Shown: positions 11,891-23,589 of the stretch, in pieces
Position numbering within the stretch: position 1 is the first letter of the stretch
Layout of the letters: each line of letters opens with the position of its first letter
Assembly (NCBI GenBank): GCA_029204225.1
Contig: CM055095.1
Coordinates: 44,565,446-44,629,445, forward strand
Reading direction: 5' to 3'
Source: Diphasiastrum complanatum
Taxonomy: Eukaryota; Streptophyta; Lycopodiopsida; Lycopodiales; Lycopodiaceae
Length of the DNA: 64,000 nucleotides
Program-made: the position numbers and the translations under genes
Notes under the pieces: model-generated
Seen by the model: only the letters and a program-made list of their open reading frames with translations
Databases searched by the model: none
What the model was told of the DNA's origin: nothing

Positions 11891-12654
11891 CAAGACGTCT
11901 ATGCTCAAGCTATCATAGTATCTATAAAGATGAGCATGGGGGTGTTTGGCCATTTGTTAAACAATCAATGTTTGGGTGGTTTTTGCCACAAGTTGTGTGC
12001 TCTGGTGTGCTTCTTTTCAATCCAAGTGAACTTTGGGCTTGATCTATAATTATATTTTATCTTTTTCTTTTGACAAGAAGCCCATCTTGTTGATGGATGG
12101 ATCAATAACCAAGAAGCTTTATGACATTCACAAGCAATCCATGTTTCATCTCTCATTGTATAAAATTGCAAAGTTGATTGAGGATCTTGGTCCTCTTGTT
12201 GTTGCCATATTAAATTAAAGAATTGATTTGAATCTTCATAATTTTGAGATAATATGTTTTAATCTTAGATTAACATACACCTTGGCGTATAACTTTGGTT
12301 TAACCAATGGTCATCCTTTTATTTGAATCAACTATCTTGGTTCATTCTTACATTGCAATGTTTTTCGTAATTACTCACTCAACATGTACGCATGAGTTTG
12401 TTAGGCTATATGACATCTACATTCTACAACATATGTTCAACATATACAGTTTTGTAGTTTTATATTTTTCAATTGGAATTGGCTTTTGTATTTTCTCCAT
12501 ATTACCAACGTCGAGAGAAATGCTTTTGTTAGTGGGTCATGTTGTGAACATATGCTATTATAATCAGGAATGTACAAACATATTAATAGAATTTAAGAAA
12601 CGTGAGCTGAATAAAAATGTGATAATTTAGGTCACATCTATCAAACCTATTACC

Positions 12655-13420
12655 CCTCAGCTTGCAAGTTGAGTTAGAAATGCTCTCACACTTGCACAAA
12701 TTTTCTGTTACAAAATCTTGTAGCATACAAGTTCTTTGACAAGGATATGCTAGCATGAATAGAAATAAACAAAGGCATAATATGAACTCGAATCTATAGA
12801 ATTTAAAAATGATGGATAAAGCTGAATCTAAGATTAGCATTGCTTGGTTTAAAAATTGAACTGATTTAAAGGAAGAAACTAAAATCATCAACAAAACATG
12901 ACTTCCACTAAGAAAAGAGCATACACCAGCTTCACATCGATCATTTCCAATAACTGCCATGAGAAGCTAAGAAAGACTAATTCTAATACTACTAAGGACA
13001 CCAAATTTTATATTTGTATTAGTGATTTTTGTTCATAAAATGTTATGCTAGTTGGAATTATTGGTAAAACTTGCAAATACCCAATTCTGCAGATAATTGT
13101 AGTTGCATTATTCCTTGATAGCTGATCCTTACAAACTGAAGGCTTACATATATAACCTCCAATCACACAGATCCCATAAAAGTTGCTGTGTAGAACTCCA
13201 AATTGTTGGACTACCAGAAAGGATCACATGTCTATTATAATATACAAATACCAATTGACACGAAGCAGCAATAGCTAAGGGAAATTTCAGCTTCACTGTA
13301 GCATTTATATGCAAATATACTCTGCTTTGTACATTGGAGAATGTTTCTCTGACAGAAAGTCCACCGATCAAAAGCTCATGAACAAAGTAGGTTCTTGATG
13401 CTCCTAGCTTAATTTCCAGG
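12655..13420 (-). repeat. 3' flank shared with DUF506 copies 3 and 4
   Basis: Blocks here match the region downstream of copy 4 (51935-53010) and, more briefly, copy 3 (42430-42600). Examples are CTTGCAAGTTG near 12660 and 51937, GAATCTATAGAATTT at 12790 against GAATCTATAGAATCT-like sequence at 52650, and AGCAGCAATAGCTAAG with AGCTTCACTGTAGCATT at 13265-13305. The duplication unit therefore extended about 1 kb past the coding end. The flank lies on the 3' side of the minus-strand genes and likely includes untranslated sequence. Confidence 0.6.
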
Positions 13421-13570
13421 AACAGATAAGGTACCTACCTAGGTCCTCCAACAATACTTCTCATGCTAAGATGCTCGTGCAGGTGTTGTTTCTTGCTTCA
13501 AAGGAAAAATTGACATGGAACTGTTTTTTTTAATTCTCTCCCAATATGCTGGTTTCTGTGGACTTGGGGG

Positions 13571-13724
13571 TTACTTGTCAACCCAAGTTCCTTCAAAAGG
13601 AAACCTTGCGTGGTAATCAGCAACATTGTGCATTTTCTCGGTGTATCCGCGGCTCGTGGCAGGAGGCTACCAGTCTGTAATAACTACCGTGATCTGATCC
13701 GAGTTTATGCGTGGTTTGTTTGCA
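13571..13724 (-). pseudogene. Separated C-terminal remnant of DUF506 copy 2
   Basis: The minus strand reads ANKPRINSDQITVVITDW, then TAG at 13668-13670, then PPATSRGYTEK and a terminal TAA at 13571-13573. It matches the C-terminal block of copies 3 and 4 (KPRINPDQITVVTTDWQPP). In copy 2 this block is cut off from the end of the used exon 3 by about 340 bp of unrelated AT-rich DNA and is out of reach of the gene's frame. It shows that copy 2 once had the long C-terminus. Confidence 0.75.
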
Positions 13725-14128
13725 CCGTATAAAAGAAATGTATAAGAGTACTCTCTCACAAAATAAGCATATTGTAGTACTCCATCTGGATCTTACGGAA
13801 TTTATATTGATCGTTTAAAGTTGATTTCAAGTTTTTCTCTTCATCCTTGTGTGGATATATTTGTATGCTTATATTTCAAAGCATTCAAATGAACATCAGA
13901 ATTTTGTGAGAAAATGAACAGATTCAAAATTCGAAACCATTCAATGCAAGGTAGTTGATAGTTGAAAGATATATAATACATAATTCTCTATAAATCATAT
14001 AATAGATCAACAATGCTATATAAACTATAATGTGCAGTGCTGCATGCATGCGCAGTTATGCTTATGTGCTTTCTGTGCTCAATCCATGCCCATCGAACGT
14101 GTTGCTTCGTATCCCCATTTGATGGGAT

Positions 14129-15657
14129 CTAAGCATTCTTTTCCTTATATGTCTGCTTCCAATCCGATGTTCCAACATGGACTTCTATTTTGTTTTTGAA
14201 CTCAAAATCCCAGTCGAAGCCTTTCATGGCAGCGCAACTTAACTCTCCATGACTGAGAAGCCTAGCCCTACTTGTTTGATGGCTGGTGGTTGTTTTGTTG
14301 GGCGAGAACCATTTGGCTCTCATGTACTCTGCTTTCCTCCAGGGTGGCAAAGGCATGCGCCGCTTCCTCAGAGATGCCTTCACAGCTACGCTCATGAGGT
14401 CTAACATCTGCTGCAAACGCTCTGGCTTGCCTACAAAAATTGGTGGCAATTCCTGCAGAATGGATGTGTATTGCTGTGTAGGTCTGGCTATCTCGAACTG
14501 GCAACGGAATTCAGTGTCAACTATCAGACACTGCTCAATGCCACGTGAATCTTCCAACACCACATGTATGTAATGGTAACCCCCTGCATAGCCACAAATT
14601 GAAGCAATGAAGTTCATTTGCCGTGTTTAATTTCTTCCAGGCTCTGCCCTTAGGCAGGCCGATCTTTCACACATTGAATCCAATCAGGTGAAGGGCAGCA
14701 TAGCGAATTACCTCCAGAGAAGCCTTTTATCTGGTGATCGAATTTGGACTTGCAAATTGCAGCATTGTATCCACCCTCACGTAACTTCGTCACCAGTGCT
14801 CCCTTCAAGCACCCTTTGCTGCATTCAAAGGCTCGCTTCAAGCATCCTTTGCTGCATTCAGCGCCTTCAGCTTCACAGATTTGATCTGCTTGCTCCCTCA
14901 CTAGTTGTATAGCGTTCTTCACATTACTCAGCAAAATTTGCTCCTCCTCACTAATGCAAGCAACCAAACCCTGCCAAATAAATATTATTCGTACTTTGTC
15001 TGAACAATTAAACATTGCGGCACATGCAGATTGCTCATGCGCTGTGTTTTCTACGTCTATTTATGCCAAAAAGCAACATTTATTGATACTCTCTTCAATG
15101 ATCATAGTTCTTCTAAGTTCTAAGTAGGCTATAACTTATACCTCAATAATCTCCAACGTCAGCTCTCCTCCGGAAGTTGATTTCGTGTCATCGTTGTCGT
15201 CTTCCTCAGGCTCTACGTCGACGCCATCCCAGTTGCCGATCTGGCAATTGTAGTGGGCGCGGCCGCACTTGGCGTCCACATTGGCTTCTTCAATAAACTC
15301 TCGTACCATAGCAGTTAAACACGCAGAGCTTGGCTCATGCTCGCTACCGCCGCTCACATCATGCCAATTATCTGGATAGTATGCACAAGCGCGGAAACCT
15401 TTTCCTTTGGCTCGATCAATTATAGGCTCGAAAGTGACTTTTTCTGCATTCATAGCCGGAACAAGGGAACTGTGCCTTGATTGATAGGCCAAAGGTTCTT
15501 GCAATGGAAGAGGTTGCTTTATGAATTTTCCTGGAGTAACTGGAATACCCGATCGTATGATATCCGGCTTGGCCGAAGCCGCCACTCCATTTGCAATCAC
15601 GCTTTTCTGCCCCTTCGAAGCAGATAGGATAGTGTAGTATGGAATGGGTCCAGCCAT
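14129..15657 (-). CDS. DUF506 family protein (PD-(D/E)XK-like), copy 2, shortened C-terminus
   Basis: Three exons: 15657-15142, 14970-14712 and 14583-14129, giving 409 aa with exact phase closure. Start MAGPIPYYTILSASKG was chosen because it aligns with the starts of copies 3 and 4; an open frame upstream (to 15873) has no support. The hallmarks are present: MVREFIEE, GYNAAICKSK, YIHVV, IVDTEF, QFEIARPT, PPWRK. As in copy 1, exon 2 has two tandem CSKGCLKR segments. The exon 1 cysteine cluster is eroded (KCGRAHYNCQIGNWDG against KCGRARCNCQMGTCDG in copies 3 and 4), so two cysteines are lost. A frameshift after KQTYKEK ends the protein at 14129. The expected continuation (MLRSHQMGIRSNTFDGHGL) is still readable in another frame, and the rest lies at 13571-13724. 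It could still be expressed as a short protein, but decay of the tail is plain. Confidence 0.8.
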
Positions 15658-15879
15658 AATCGGCCAATATGTGTTGGTATTTACATAGAATGAAAAAAAC
15701 ACAAGTAAAATACAAGAGCGTGTGTAAAAGAAAGGAACCCTTTTCTTTTCTTGCTTGCTCAAAATACAACGCAGGCAAGCTTTTAAGCTTTCAAGCAGCC
15801 TATGCATATGCCAAGAAGAAGTCACCTTGGATTGACATGGGAGGTGTGGATAGCTGACATCAGATTGTAGCACACCTCC

Positions 15880-16372
15880 TTGTAACTTGTAAGCTGGTTA
15901 CACTAACAATATGTTCTTTGCAAAATCAGTAAGGCATAACTCAACTACAAAAAATCAGAGAAAAGGTACTTCTGAAGAATCCCATCTCAATAATAGAGCA
16001 TATACAGCATTCTAGGATTTCCCCCTTCCTAGTAAGCATTCACAGTTTTTTGATAGGAAAGAAGCACCAATCAGTCTCAGGAAAGCAATTACAACCTTGC
16101 GAACAACCAAGAGCACATAACACTCATCCAGTTTTGTTCAAACGACGAGCTTTAATAGAAAAAGGTAAAGCCAATCATCTGACAAGTACAGACAGCTCAT
16201 TCTATAACGCTGCGAATAATAATATGAAGTCAAATATAGATGAAAGTTGAAGGTATCTCAAAACTGATCCGGAGAAGCTATTATTAGAAGACAAGTGACG
16301 TGACTGGAATGAATAAGTTAGTAAGCAAAGCCAAAGCCTAAATACAGACTTATCCAAAGTATGCGTGCCCAT
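15880..16372 (-). promoter_or_regulatory. Leader region of DUF506 copy 2
   Basis: Noncoding sequence related to the leaders of the other copies, for example AAAAATCAGAGAAAAGGTACTTCTGAAGAA-type sequence near 15950 and GTCAAATATAGATGAAAGTTGAAGG near 16230. No gene recognised. Confidence 0.45.
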
Positions 16373-16420
16373 CATCACGATTCCATCGCAAGATGAAGAG
16401 GCACCATAATCTCAACAAGA
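16373..16420 (-). promoter_or_regulatory. Conserved leader/promoter block, DUF506 copy 2
   Basis: The plus strand reads CATCACGATTCCATCGCA, then AGATGAAGAGGCACCATAAT and CTCAACAAGACG. It is the counterpart of the blocks at 7540, 44875 and 55372, and lies about 720-760 bp upstream of the start. Confidence 0.6.
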
Positions 16421-16575
16421 CGTATACACTATTGCTCCAGGACAATGACATACATAGTGTGTGCCTGAAAAAAAAGGGAAAAAATAGAAAAGTACCCATT
16501 TACTGCTTTGTCACCGCACGTTTAAAAGCAAGCAGATCTACATAAAAGGATACAAAAATGTTCGAGATCGAGATC

Positions 16576-16655
16576 GAGAGAGAGAGAGAGAGAGAGAGAT
16601 CATGTTTGCAATAAAAGAAAGAGGATCGAAGGAGGAAACCAGGGAGGGAGAAATG

Positions 16656-16703
<48 letters not shown>
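16576..16703. repeat. Two (GA)n tracts upstream of DUF506 copy 2
   Basis: Tracts at 16576-16599 and 16660-16703 separated by a G-rich spacer; CT tracts on the gene strand, about 0.9-1.05 kb upstream of the start of copy 2. Confidence 0.95.
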
Positions 16704-16708
<5 letters not shown>

Positions 16709-16910
16709 CAGTGCAATAAAAAAGGGACGATGTTCTAGTGTGTACGTGGCAAGATCTTAATGCTGTGCAGTATCCGGCTCTAGAAAGCCAGAATGTCAAC
16801 GTGCAGCTATTGATGACGTGTCAAAACCTTAATGGTGTGTAGTATTTGACGGTATAAAGTTGAAATGTAGACGTGCACTCCAGGATGACGTGTCATTAGA
16901 TACATATGCT

Positions 16911-18960
16911 CTCTTTTTTTTTAAAAAAAATTAAGGCAGTAGATTATTTTTACAAATGTACAATTACAAAGACCTCAATAATTCATGGCTCAACCATTTA
17001 GCTCCCTAAGAAGGGAAGGGAAGAGCTATACATAATCGAACAATAAAAAACATTATAAGCAAACCTCAGAGGGAGTCAGTCCAAAAGCATGGAGTGAAAT
17101 AAAAACTCCATAGTCACTAGATGCAAAGCAAACTGAGCAGTTGAAAAAGGAATCGTAGTGCCATTGAAGATCTGTTGGTTCGGAGAAGTCTAGATCTTCC
17201 AGAGTATCGATAGCTTGCAGACATGCCAGAAGATGAGGACAGCACGGTCCCCCAATTACTGAAGAGGTGTGCAAACTCAGCCCAAAGGTGCCTGCGACAA
17301 TAAAAGAATAGGTGCTCAATAGATTCAACCTCCAATTGGCAAATTGGGCAGAGGTGATCTAACATGAAGGGCCACTTGGCACGGAGATGAAGAGATCTAG
17401 AGACAATCTTTAGCAATAAATTTGAGCTTGCCCATAGGGATGGAACGAACAATAAAAAATCTCTTACACCAGAGTGCAAGAGGATCATACAAGGCCCAAT
17501 GGGAATTGAAATAGTCAAGGAAGAGGGAGGGGTAGCATAAAAAATGAATAGAGGAATAGTTGAAGAAGGAATGGTAAAGGGCAAGTTTCCAACCAACGAG
17601 GGCTGAAGAAGGTCGCCACTGATGCATAGACCAAGAGCAGAGAGAGAGAGGCAAGGTCGATAAGAGAACATTCATTCCGGGACAAACTGACATGATCTGC
17701 AAGGATCTGACCAAGAGAAACATGGATGAATTAACGAAGGGTAGTAAGGCCTTTGCAGACCAAAGCTAAACGAAGCCTCGGATGCGAGGAGAAAAGGGAG
17801 GGAGAAGCAGAAGGAAAAATAGTACAAAGTCCAGATAGGCTCATCAAAAGGGAACGAGGCAGTAGTTGACCAATGAAAGAGAAAGCAAAGCTCAAGAAGG
17901 GTCAAACCCAGATTTTTTGAAGTACAAATTGATCGAAACAACAAGGGGTGTTTGTTATCCCATAGAAACGATGTAGTAGTTTGGTGATAGTGTCAAGAAG
18001 AACTTTAGAATTGATGAAGATGGAAGAAAAAAAGACAGGGTACACAACAAAGATGTGACACACAGCCAAGACTCTGGAAGCAAAGGACATAAACTGGGGT
18101 TGCCAGGGGGTGAGTTTAAGAACAAATGAGTCCAAGAACCACTTGGAATGTTGGGCGGAAGAAAATTGCAGGCCAAGAGGAGTACCAATGCCATGAGGAA
18201 TAACAAGAATGCGCAAGGAAGAGACCCATGGAGGAGATTGGGAAGTGACAACATGCAGCGCAGATTTTTCTTTGTTGAAAGAATGAGAAGAAGATGATGT
18301 ACATGAGGCTCAGAAAGAAGTAAAACAAAAGTTACGTCGTTAGCAAAGAGTTGGTGAGAAACAGGGCCCAATTGGGAGTGGACGAGGGTGATAGAACGAG
18401 AAAGGGCAAGGTTATGGAGGGCATGAAAAAGTGGTTCAGTGGCTATAGCAAACAACAGAGGAAGGAGAAAAACCTTGACAAAAGTGCTACAGGCAGGAGA
18501 GAAGGGAACATTGAAGGCAGCCCTTTAGGAGTAGTTTGGAAGAGGAAAAAAGATATAATGTGTGAATAAGAGTACATAAGGTAGTGGGAATGCCCAAGGC
18601 ACGACAACAAAGAAAGATGTAATCCCAATTGATCTAGTCGACAGCTTTGTTTAAGGCCAGGCGGAGAATAATGGAGGGAGTAGAGGAGGAAGAAAGAGAA
18701 TCAGTCATAGCCTTGACATTGAGAATGGAGTCTATGATGTTACGGCCTTTGACGAAGCCGAATTGCTTGCTGGAAAGATCGAATCCAAATAAAAGAGACA
18801 AGTGCAAGGCCAACATCTAAGTGATGATTTTGCATGAGGTGTTGAGCATGGTCAAGGGATGGAAATCAGCCAGAGGGAGAGGAATTGGTTTCTTAGCCAG
18901 GTAAGCTTAGAGTGAAGCATGAGACCAATAACAACACAAGCATCTGAGGGATCATTGAAT
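16911..18960 (-). mobile_element. L1-type LINE, decayed ORF2
   Basis: Minus-strand non-LTR retrotransposon. In element order: the RT palm start (PLADFHPLTMLNTSCKIIT near 18850), SKQFGFVKGRNIIDSILNVK at about 18740-18800 with LNKAVD (family QxGFxxGRxIxDxIL and LDLxKAFD), HQLFANDVTFVL near 18330 (the family has FADD; the first catalytic Asp is replaced by Asn here), and a C-terminal zinc-knuckle of zf-RVT type near 17300 (CPICQLEVESIEHLFFYC). Multiple stops and frame changes (17117-17671, 17902-18216, 17955-18455, 18634-18816) show it is dead. A T-run then A-run at 16913-16930 on the plus strand may mark the old poly(A) end. ORF1, the endonuclease and the 5' end are absent. Confidence 0.8.
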
Positions 18961-18982
18961 CACTGGTAGGATAGAACAGAAT

Positions 18983-19500
18983 GCTCTGATGCCAATGTTA
19001 CTGGAATCAAGTGGATGAATGGAACGAATGAAGGAGACAAAACGAGTAAGCCGAGAGGGTTTGTTACCACTTGTTCAATCCGAACGGGAGGAAAGGAAAT
19101 AGTGCGGAACAACTCTTGCCCCGATATAGGACCGATTTTAAAAACAAATGCACGACCAGGTATCAGGGTGATCGCATCCACCGAAGAGTAGTGTAAGAGT
19201 TATTGGCAATGATTAGAGTTGGAATGTTCAACTACGGAATGAAGAACTATGGTGTAGAGATTAAAACATCTACGTAAGACACATATGAAGAAGTGTGGCT
19301 TGTATAATACATAAATTGCTAGTAATGGATCAAAAGCAACAATATAGATTACAGATCTTCCACTCTAATGCACACCGGGTAATGAGAGTTGGAGATGTGT
19401 TTATACATGACGTTCTCGTTTGTTACAAGAATCGCATTTAACTAATCCATATTTACAAGATTAGTTTAGTAACACAATTTCCTATTGAATGGGTTTTTTC
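18983..19500 (-). mobile_element. LTR remnant with initiator tRNA-Met primer site
   Basis: On the minus strand, 18994-18983 reads TGGCATCAGAGC, one mismatch from the plant LTR-retrotransposon primer binding site TGGTATCAGAGC (complementary to initiator tRNA-Met). The sequence before it in element direction (from 18995 upward, ending CCAGTAACAT) would then be the 5' LTR. The far end of the LTR is not identified. Internal coding sequence of this element is missing; the LINE abuts it. Confidence 0.5.
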
Positions 19501-19814
19501 CAACTAAGGGGAAACATTTGAAATATTCCCTAAGATACTTCAAAAAATGACCTCTTTTTATGGGTGTCAACAAAAAAGCAATACGCATGCGCAAAGTGTT
19601 TTTCAAAATACATTAAAAAAGAGATTTTTTTTTGTTCTTCAAAGACCACTTGGAAGAACATTTCCATTCAAAGAGTACCAAGTTTATAAAAGAAGCCCAT
19701 TTTTCAAATGCACATACTCTTACGATATAAAAGTGACAAACAAAAAAAGTAATTACTTATATTTTGTGCAACACGCGACATTCAAAACTCTTTGGACTCA
19801 TTCAGGTCCAAATG
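19501..19814. other. Intergenic, no recognised feature
   Basis: AT-rich; a plus-strand open frame of 99 codons (19547-19846) has no recognisable similarity or composition of a real protein. Confidence 0.35.
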
Positions 19815-20230
19815 CTAGTCACTATCAATCCCATCACTATCAGTAGTTATAGGTGTTGATGATCCTAAAGTGGTGGAAGACACATCCTCTTCTTCACTAT
19901 GTACTAAAACATTGCCTTCCTCACGATGCAAGCCATAATTTTCATAGTTTGCCATACTTCTTCTGGTACGTGAGGACGGTCCCACATCGTTTGTCACAGG
20001 AATTTTTTGTTTTAGGATCTCAATAGTGGACTTTCTCAAATGACCTGTTGTGGTGAGCATGAAGTCGTACACTAAAATATCCACCTCCTCTAAAGACAAT
20101 AAAGAAGAATTTGGAGTATTCTTTGTTTTTCGCTTCTTCCCTTTACCATGCACTGCACTGGGGCGGGACCCTTCATATGAAGAAAATGAGAGGCTTACCT
20201 CAGATGATGAATTGTGGGTAGGGTCTCTGT
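19815..20230 (-). CDS. Hypothetical protein fragment, basic then acidic
   Basis: Minus-strand frame with ATG at 20153 (112 aa); the same frame stays open upstream to about 20230 (SSSEVSLSFSSYEGSRPSAV), so it may be an exon of something longer. The protein has a basic patch near its start (GKGKKRKTK), a possible helical part (LLSLEEVDILVYDFML, then LRKSTIEILKQKI) and a Ser/Thr/Asp-rich acidic tail (SEEEDVSSTTLGSS). I do not recognise a family. It lies in transposon territory, directly before a gypsy RT on the other strand, so it may be part of a DNA transposon rather than a host gene. Confidence 0.3.
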
Positions 20231-20364
20231 AAATCGATAGAAAAAATATAAAAAATCAATATTATGCATGTCATGACAAAAATAGAAACTATTTAAATAA
20301 TTTTAAGCTTGACAAGACATTTCCATATTTGGAAAGGGTGAAAATATAAAAGGACCATTTTCCC

Positions 20365-22763
20365 TTGCCCTTAACGACCCAAATATTAGAGGAAATGGCA
20401 GGAGCTGAAGCTTTCAGCTTCTTGGATGGATTTAGCGGTTATTTCCTTGTTCAAATAGCCCCTGAAGATAAACATAAAACAGCCTTTGCCACAGAGAATG
20501 GGGTTTACGCCTATAACGTTATGCCTTTTGGCTTATGTAATGCCCCCTAAACATTCCAACGGGTCATGCAATTGGCCTTTCAAGATCTGTTACATCGGGT
20601 CATGGAGATTTATCTCGACGATCTAGGTGTACATTCTTCCACTGCTACGCACCTAGACGCCTTGGAGAAAATCTGCATTCGCTGTTGTAGGTTCGGCGTC
20701 TCACTAAACCCTGATAAATGCCAAATATGGGTCACCCACGGGGTTGTACTCGAGCATATAATATCAAAGGATGATATTTCTACCGACCCATCAAAAATCA
20801 AGGTTATCGTGGACATGCCCCTACCTGCAACAGTGAAGGAAGTATATGTCTTCCTCGGTCATACCAACTGTTATTGCATCTTTATAATCGACTATGCCAG
20901 CAAGGCATGCCTCGTTTATTTAGTTGTGGTAGATCCTCGCTGGACCAAAGAACGAATTAAGGCCTTTGAGGAGTTGAAAACAGCCCTCACGACAACTCCC
21001 ATACTCTGCTCGCCAGATTACACGAAAGAGTTCCATGTGCATACTGACGCAAGTAAGGATGTCATTGGAGGTCTTCTTGCACAACTGGACGAGTATGGTA
21101 AAGACTTTCCCATACGTTTCTTAAGTCGGTAAATCGTGTCTACTGAAGTAAACTATACAACTACCGAGAGAGAAGCATTGGCGATGGTCTACGCTGTACA
21201 ACAACTAAGACATTATTTATTAGGCCAGACTTTTGCTTTCTACACAGACCATCAAGCACTTCTATATATTGTTAATAAGTCCTGTAAGACGGGACAAATA
21301 GTTCGATGGCTACTGATTTTGGAGGAATTTAATTTTTGTGTAGTCGTTCGGAAAGGGACCCAACATTTCATGGGGGATCACCTTTCCAGACTACCAAGTG
21401 CTGAAAAAGCAACTGCACCAGTCAACGATGATCTTCCTGATGTGTGCCTTTTTCAAATCGATGCTACACCCTTATGGGCTGAGGAGATCACTCAGTGCCT
21501 CACAACAGGCCGACTGAAAGAAGGCTTGAGTACAACGGAAAATATTTTTTTTTAATAAAAGCAGCGCCCTTTCAATTAATTGCGGGACAACTTTATAAAA
21601 GGGGCGTTGACGGCATTATTCGATGATGTGCTTATGAATCTGAGATACGACCGATAATATCTCAAGCTCATGAGGGCATTGGAGGTGGCCACTTTTTTGT
21701 TGAAGCCACAACGAAGATTATCCTTCGAGCGGGATTGTGGTGGCCATCTTTGTTTAAAGACACGTTTGTTGTCATTAAAGCGTGTGATGTCTGTCAAGGA
21801 GCAAAGAAAAATACCAAAGCAGACTTCACACCATTGACTCCCATTATAGAAGGCAAAGCCTTCCATAAGTGGAGAATTGACTTTGTTGGACCAATCAGTC
21901 CAGCAGCAAAACATACCCAAGCTTGATACATCCTCATAGCCATAGATTACGCCACTAAGTGGGTGGAGGCTTGAGCAACGAAGGACGCCAATGCAAAAAC
22001 AGTTGCACGTTTTTTTTACGAAAATATTATTACCCGTTTTGGCTGTCCCTTAGAGCTTGTTAGTGATCGCGGCACGCAATTTTTAAGTGTTGTCGTTGAT
22101 AATCTCCTATGCCATTACCTTGTCGTTCACAGAAAAAGTACACTGTACTATCCTAGGCGTAATGGCCAGGCTGAATCAACTAACAAGACGATCTGTAAAA
22201 TTTTAACCAAGATAGTTGAAACCAGTTGCTCTGATTGGGAAACAAAACTTTTCTCAGCTATCTGGGCTTACCGCACCACCCCAAAGAAAGCCACTGGGTG
22301 GATTACACCTTTCCACTTAGTATATGGTCAAGAAGCGGTAATGCCCGTAGAATTCTTTGTACCTTCGCTAAGAGTTACAGACGCTTTTTCAACAGATCTC
22401 TGTGAAAAGGCTTCAATAGAACAACAAGTCAAAACCAGGCTATTTATGTTAGCCCAGTTATGCGAGACAAGACTAATATCTTATCATGCACAACTAGCTA
22501 ACAAACGACGCCAAAAGGCCTGGCATGACCATCACCTGCGCAATAAAGATCTATACTTAGGTGACCAGGTGCTTCTTTATACATCAAAGAAGCGTCTCAG
22601 CAAATTGAAGTTCAGAAGTGAGGGGCCATACATTATCAATAAAGTTTTTCCTAATGGTGTCGTCCAATTACAAACACTTGACAGGATACTCCTAGACACT
22701 GTCGTAAACGGTGGTTGTCTACGGCGGTATTACGAAGAGTTGTTCTTTGTTGACCTCATTTAA
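20365..22763 (+). mobile_element. Ty3/gypsy pol: RT, RNase H, integrase (stops present)
   Basis: RT begins within the palm (FSFLDGFSGYFLVQIAPEDK, then YNVMPFGLCNAP) and keeps the catalytic box as IYLDDLGVHS near 20615. The thumb and connection follow, then RNase H (HVHTDASKDVIGG, TEREALAMVYAVQQLRHYLLG, YTDHQALLYI). Integrase runs from about 21556: a zinc region ending ACDVCQGAK, the catalytic Asp in WRIDFVGP, a second in LVSDRGTQF and the Glu in NGQAESTNKT. A C-terminal region (YLGDQVLLYTSKKRLSKLKF, then GPYIINKVFPNGVVQLQ) ends at a TAA at 22761. Stops at 20548, 21130, 21555, 21924 and 21973 and a few frame steps show that it is no longer coding, although the catalytic residues survive. RT fingers, protease and gag are missing upstream. 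The element may continue beyond the copia insertion at 23590-29588. Confidence 0.85.
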
Positions 22764-23123
22764 CATCTTTTCCCTAGTACATATTCTACATTTCTCTTTA
22801 TTTTATTATTTTTAATTTTATTTTATTTCTACTTTTCGTTTTGCATGCCTTGTTTTATGTCCTTTCTATGCATTTTCCCTTCCTATACATACTCATGGGT
22901 CATGAATGTCCTAGATCAACAAATGATAGGCTACACCATAGGAACTGATTCTCACACTTTAGCCACCTCATCTCTGTGTCTAACTGGTATCTCAGGCATA
23001 CAACCATTCCTGGGGATACACTCTTCTCACAAGAACTTCTACTCTGTACCACAGTCATATTTTCCCCCTGAAGTTTTTCACTTGCATACAACAGATCCAT
23101 TCCTTCATATTGAGGTTTGACAA
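22764..23123. other. Post-pol noncoding sequence of the gypsy element
   Basis: AT-rich from the end of pol, no protein similarity recognised; leads into the minisatellite at 23124. Confidence 0.4.
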
Positions 23124-23313
23124 GTCTCAACCGACGGGATCCGCTTCAATCTCAACCGACGGGATCCACTTCAATCTCAACCGACGGGATCCACTTCAAT
23201 CTCAACCGACGAGATCCACTTCAATCTCAACCGACCGGATCCACTTCAATCTCGACCGACAGACTTTCATAAGATCTCGACCGATGTGACTTCATTAAAA
23301 TCTCGACCGACGC
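23124..23313. repeat. 25-bp tandem minisatellite
   Basis: Five well-conserved units of TCTCAACCGACGGGATCCAC plus TTCAA (25 bp), followed by about three degenerate units beginning TCTCGACCGA. The unit length is not a multiple of three, so it is unlikely to be coding. It sits between the end of gypsy pol and the copia insertion. Confidence 0.9.
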
Positions 23314-23589
23314 TACAAACACATCCCATCGCGCCTGCGCCCACCCAAAGGCGTCCATAAATGCTATCACATCGACCACATTTGCACCTCAGCGAAGTGC
23401 GAACTCTGGAGCTCCCTGGCGACGATCCTCTGGTAATTTTCAGACTCTCCTACACAATCTTAGCGCTCTCTCATCTGGTGCATCCATCAGTGCTTCTACA
23501 CCATCTCCACCCAGTTTCAGCCATCCTCGTGTGTTTGTCATTGAGAGCGCCATCACAAACCATTTCCAACCCTAATATCGCCAGTGGAG

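Noticed and set aside
14286-14573. Plus-strand open frame opposite DUF506 exon 3 (also 5706-5927, 43121-43381, 53539-53799)
   Set aside because: Present in all copies only because the minus-strand exon is conserved; it is the antisense shadow of the PPWRK to IVD region.
15658-15873. Upstream extension of DUF506 copy 2 exon 1 to 15873
   Set aside because: The extra residues have no counterpart in copies 3 and 4, where the start lies at the position equal to 15657.
23124-23313. Regular repeats suggesting a CRISPR-like array
   Set aside because: Units are directly adjacent with no unique spacers and the genome is a plant; it is a minisatellite.
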